Assembly: GCA_963718145.1 (NCBI GenBank)
Contig: CAVQYJ010000021.1
Coordinates: 1-64,000 of the forward strand
Origin: UBA7672 sp963718145
Lineage (GTDB): Bacteria > Pseudomonadota > Alphaproteobacteria > Caulobacterales > Hyphomonadaceae
Length of the DNA stretch: 64,000 nucleotides
Direction of reading: 5' to 3'
The notes under the pieces are model-generated. The model was not told the origin of the DNA. It did not search any database and saw only the letters and a program-made list of their open reading frames with translations. Below, piece after piece: positions 62,070 to 64,000 of this stretch (position 1 is the first letter of the stretch; each line of letters starts with the position of its first letter). A program made the position numbers and the translations under genes.

Positions 62070-62654
62070 CTAGGAAGGGAGCCGAACCGGCACGCCGAAC
62101 AGTATGTAGTGGAGATAGAAGACGATCACGGCGTAAACGGCCCCGCCCACCGCCAGGGCGATCAGGTCTCCGAGGATGTTCGGCTTGGCGTTGGCCGCAC
62201 CGACATCACCGCGACGGCTGACCGCGATCCGGTCGATGATCCCAAAAAGCAGGAAGGACGCGAACAGGATGATCGAGGCAAGGTCGCCGTTGGCCGTGAG
62301 GTGGGCCAGCGACCACAACATCACAGCCGCCAGCATCGGATGCTTGACCGCCTTCTTGATGAAGCCGGTCGGGGCATAGGCGGCGACGAGGAGAATGACC
62401 GCCGGCAGCATCAGCGCCATGGCGATGTGGCGGGTCCAGCTTGGCGGCGTCCAGACAGGAATCCACGGCTTGAGGTTGCCAAAGCCCCAGATCATCAGGA
62501 TGAAACCGGCGAGCGTCAGCAGGGAGTAGAGGCCCATATACGGGCCGCGCCCCATGCGCTGCGCAAGTCCGCCATCCGTGCGCGAGCGGAAGGCGCTGAA
62601 GTAGTGGGTCCCGAAAAAAAGGATCAGTCCACCCAGGAATGCCGCAAGATACAT
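62070..62654 (-). CDS. NnrU family membrane protein
   Basis: The ATG at 62654 gives 194 residues with five or six helices: LGGLILFFGTHYFSAFR at the start, MGLYSLLTLAGFILMIWGF, and HPMLAAVMLWSLAHLTANGDLASIILFASFL, which is the NnrU core. NnrU is named for nitrite/nitric oxide metabolism, but no denitrification gene is near. A GTG at 62687 is an alternative start without a clear SD. Confidence 0.85.
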   Translation of the reverse strand: MYLAAFLGGLILFFGTHYFSAFRSRTDGGLAQRMGRGPYMGLYSLLTLAGFILMIWGFGNLKPWIPVWTPPSWTRHIAMALMLPAVILLVAAYAPTGFIKKAVKHPMLAAVMLWSLAHLTANGDLASIILFASFLLFGIIDRIAVSRRGDVGAANAKPNILGDLIALAVGGAVYAVIVFYLHYILFGVPVRLPS

Positions 62655-62733
62655 GTGCGCTGTCCCGATCCAGTCCACCCGAGACACACCAGATCAAAGC
62701 TGGAGGCTGGTGGCAATCGGTCCTCGCGACGAG

Positions 62734-63105
62734 TTAGCGGGACTGGGTGGAGGCCATTGCGGCGAGGAGGAAGGTGAACCCTGCAGCAATCGCCACAATG
62801 GCCAACAGCGCAGTGTCGGATGCGTTCTGGGCGGCGCCCGGCAGGTTGGCGTTCTGGACCGCTCCCGAAACGGCGCCGGTCAACCCGGACAGCCACTCCG
62901 CAAGGCGCAGATGGGGCGCCATTTCAACAATGCCGCCGACTGCGAAGCCCGCGCCTGCCAGGCCGGCGCCGTAGATGGCTGTCCTGCGCCACCGATAGGA
63001 CTGCTCGCCGCGATCCATCACGCGCTGGCTGAAGCCGTCGTCGAGGATCGCTGCGTCTTCGGCGGCGAACATCGCTTCAAGCTGGTTGTCCGGTTCGGCG
63101 GCCAT
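62734..63105 (-). CDS. Small membrane protein, candidate anti-sigma factor
   Basis: The ATG at 63105 has AAGGA seven bases upstream, better than the ATGs at 63129 and 63120. The 123-residue product has an acidic N-terminal helix (NQLEAMFAAEDAAILDDGFSQRVM in parts), one helix at about 46-65 (TAIYGAGLAGAGFAVGGIV) and another at the C-terminus. It lies just downstream of an ECF sigma gene on the same strand, the usual place for an anti-sigma. No zinc anti-sigma (ZAS) motif is present, so the role is inference from context. Confidence 0.6.
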   Translation of the reverse strand: MAAEPDNQLEAMFAAEDAAILDDGFSQRVMDRGEQSYRWRRTAIYGAGLAGAGFAVGGIVEMAPHLRLAEWLSGLTGAVSGAVQNANLPGAAQNASDTALLAIVAIAAGFTFLLAAMASTQSR

Positions 63106-63132
63106 GGGGCGTTCCTTGTCCATGAACATGTC

Positions 63133-63651
63133 TCACGCTCTCGCATAGGCGGCCAGCGCCTTCTGTAGTTTGGCGCGGCCCCGCAAGACCCACGACTTGA
63201 CCGACCCCAGCGGCGCATCCATCGCCAGCGCCGCTTCGCCATGGCTCAGCCCCGCGCCGAGGCAGAGCGACACCGCCGCGCGTTCGTTGGCCTCCAGCGT
63301 GCCCATGGCGCGCATCAGGTCGAGCTTTTCGCCGTCCTGCCCTGCCTCGCCTGGCAGATCCTCGACTTCGACCTCCGCAGGCGTCCCGCGCCGGGCATGC
63401 AGGAATTCGCGGTAGGCGATGGTGCACACCCACGACCGGAACGACCCGCCCTGCCAGGTAGAGCGATACCGCCAAGCTGCGAGGAAAGCCGCCTGGGCGA
63501 TGTCGTCGCCGTCGCCGGCCGACCGGGCAAGGCGCCGGGCAAGGCCCCGGATGCTCGCTTGATGACGAACGACCAGTTGGCCAAAAGCCTTCCGGTCGCC
63601 CGCCATCGCGGCGCGTGTCAGGTCAGGTTCGGCTGGGTCAGGGCCGGCCAC
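63133..63651 (-). CDS. RNA polymerase ECF sigma factor
   Basis: A 172-residue ECF sigma. Region 2 spans about residues 22-85 (FGQLVVRHQASIRGLARRLA, DDIAQAAFLAAWRYRSTW, SFRSWVCTIAYREFLHARR), and region 4 about 120-170 (RAAVSLCLGAGLSHGEAALAM, GSVKSWVLRGRAKLQKAL). Residues 88-110 are an acidic linker. The GTG at 63651 overlaps the end of the DUF6249-like gene. It probably controls its own cluster and an envelope response; the signal is unknown. Confidence 0.9.
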   Translation of the reverse strand: MAGPDPAEPDLTRAAMAGDRKAFGQLVVRHQASIRGLARRLARSAGDGDDIAQAAFLAAWRYRSTWQGGSFRSWVCTIAYREFLHARRGTPAEVEVEDLPGEAGQDGEKLDLMRAMGTLEANERAAVSLCLGAGLSHGEAALAMDAPLGSVKSWVLRGRAKLQKALAAYARA

Positions 63652-64000
63652 GGGCCTAGCGACGCTTCGAACTCGTTGGCGAAGTAGTGGAGCCCCAGGA
63701 AGGCGAGCCCGATGAACAGTGGGAAGGTGGCGATGCCATAGAGGCCGCGCATGACCTCGACACGTTCACCGTCCCCGCCTGGACCCATTCCTAAGATCGT
63801 CGCGAATGACGCGAAGCCGGCAGCGATCGCAACGAAGACGATCCCGCGGCGCAGGTCCGCGATGGGGCTCGACATCCGCGCCATGGCTTCCAGCGCCTCG
63901 GAGGTCAGGGGCTGGCCCTTCTCGATGGCAAGCCGCAGGGTCTGGAAGGATTCAGACCGCTTGCGATACGCAAAATGCTGGAACATCCAGACTATCGCGA
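63618..64000 (-). CDS. DUF6249-like membrane protein, partial at the window edge
   Basis: An ATG at 63986 gives 122 residues, but the frame is open to the window end and reads AIVW just before it, a plausible end of a membrane helix. The real start is therefore probably beyond 64000. Visible are KRSESFQTLRLAIEKGQPL, then two helices (about 47-65 and 83-105 of the short version). The pattern matches DUF6249 proteins found next to ECF sigma genes. It overlaps the sigma gene by 34 bases. Confidence 0.6.
   Translation of the reverse strand, partial: AIVWMFQHFAYRKRSESFQTLRLAIEKGQPLTSEALEAMARMSSPIADLRRGIVFVAIAAGFASFATILGMGPGGDGERVEVMRGLYGIATFPLFIGLAFLGLHYFANEFEASLGPWPALTQPNLT

Overview
The window is a GC-rich stretch of alphaproteobacterial chromosome. 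The signs are a MipZ-type ParA ATPase, a DUF1489 protein, the clpS-clpA pair, a methylcrotonyl-CoA carboxylase cluster, and many GTG/TTG starts behind good Shine-Dalgarno (SD) sequences. MipZ together with a tiny membrane peptide ending in an EYRRLD-like motif suggests Caulobacterales or Hyphomonadaceae, but this is inference from gene content, not a phylogeny. I see no rRNA, tRNA, insertion sequence, prophage or CRISPR array. Almost everything is conserved housekeeping, and the region is unusually gene-dense.

Layout. 0-6.9 kb is a loose set of accessory genes: SIMPL protein, RtcB ligase, GtrA, SixA, a Ca2+/Na+ exchanger with a 26-residue leader gene, a broken NUDIX, a lipoprotein and a broken SEC-C protein. 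6.9-11.7 kb holds clpS-clpA, a D,D-carboxypeptidase and a DUF6958-like gene. 11.8-13.3 kb pairs mipZ with a SPOR-like membrane protein. 13.5-17.5 kb has panC, a secreted serine hydrolase and DUF1489. 17.7-25.1 kb is a leucine/isovalerate catabolic cluster (mccB, P-loop kinase, liuC, DUF817, DUF3667, mccA). 25.2-27 kb is a cNMP-binding patatin phospholipase.

27-37.1 kb is an envelope block: pepA-holC diverging from lptF-lptG-lptD-surA-pdxA-rsmA, so LPS transport, outer-membrane chaperone, B6 synthesis and rRNA methylation are probably cotranscribed. 37.2-43.5 kb on the minus strand is fabD-fabG-acpP-fabF-mltG-yicC-gmk, with a paired hairpin repeat between fabD and fabG. 43.7-57.6 kb on the plus strand is rpsF-rpsR-rplI-dnaB-alr-mlaE-mlaF, then (after an accessory insertion with a FemAB-like transferase, cysK, a TauD-like dioxygenase and a GNAT) radA-cvpA-purF-SDR. 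57.6-62 kb on the minus strand is yfgM-bamB-der with panB upstream. 62-64 kb ends with NnrU and an ECF sigma factor flanked by two small membrane proteins.

The most notable sequence-level observation is five separate single-base frameshifts, in NUDIX, SEC-C, the dacA tail, yicC and the SDR. In each the lost frame resumes cleanly and carries the expected family sequence. Some of these are core genes, so consensus indel errors are the simplest explanation, although real decay is not excluded. I did not find a clearly novel multi-gene system. The best leads are small: the exchanger leader peptide, the mipZ/SPOR pair, the structured rpsF leader, an SD-sequestering hairpin, the paired-hairpin repeat, and the ECF sigma cluster at the right edge.
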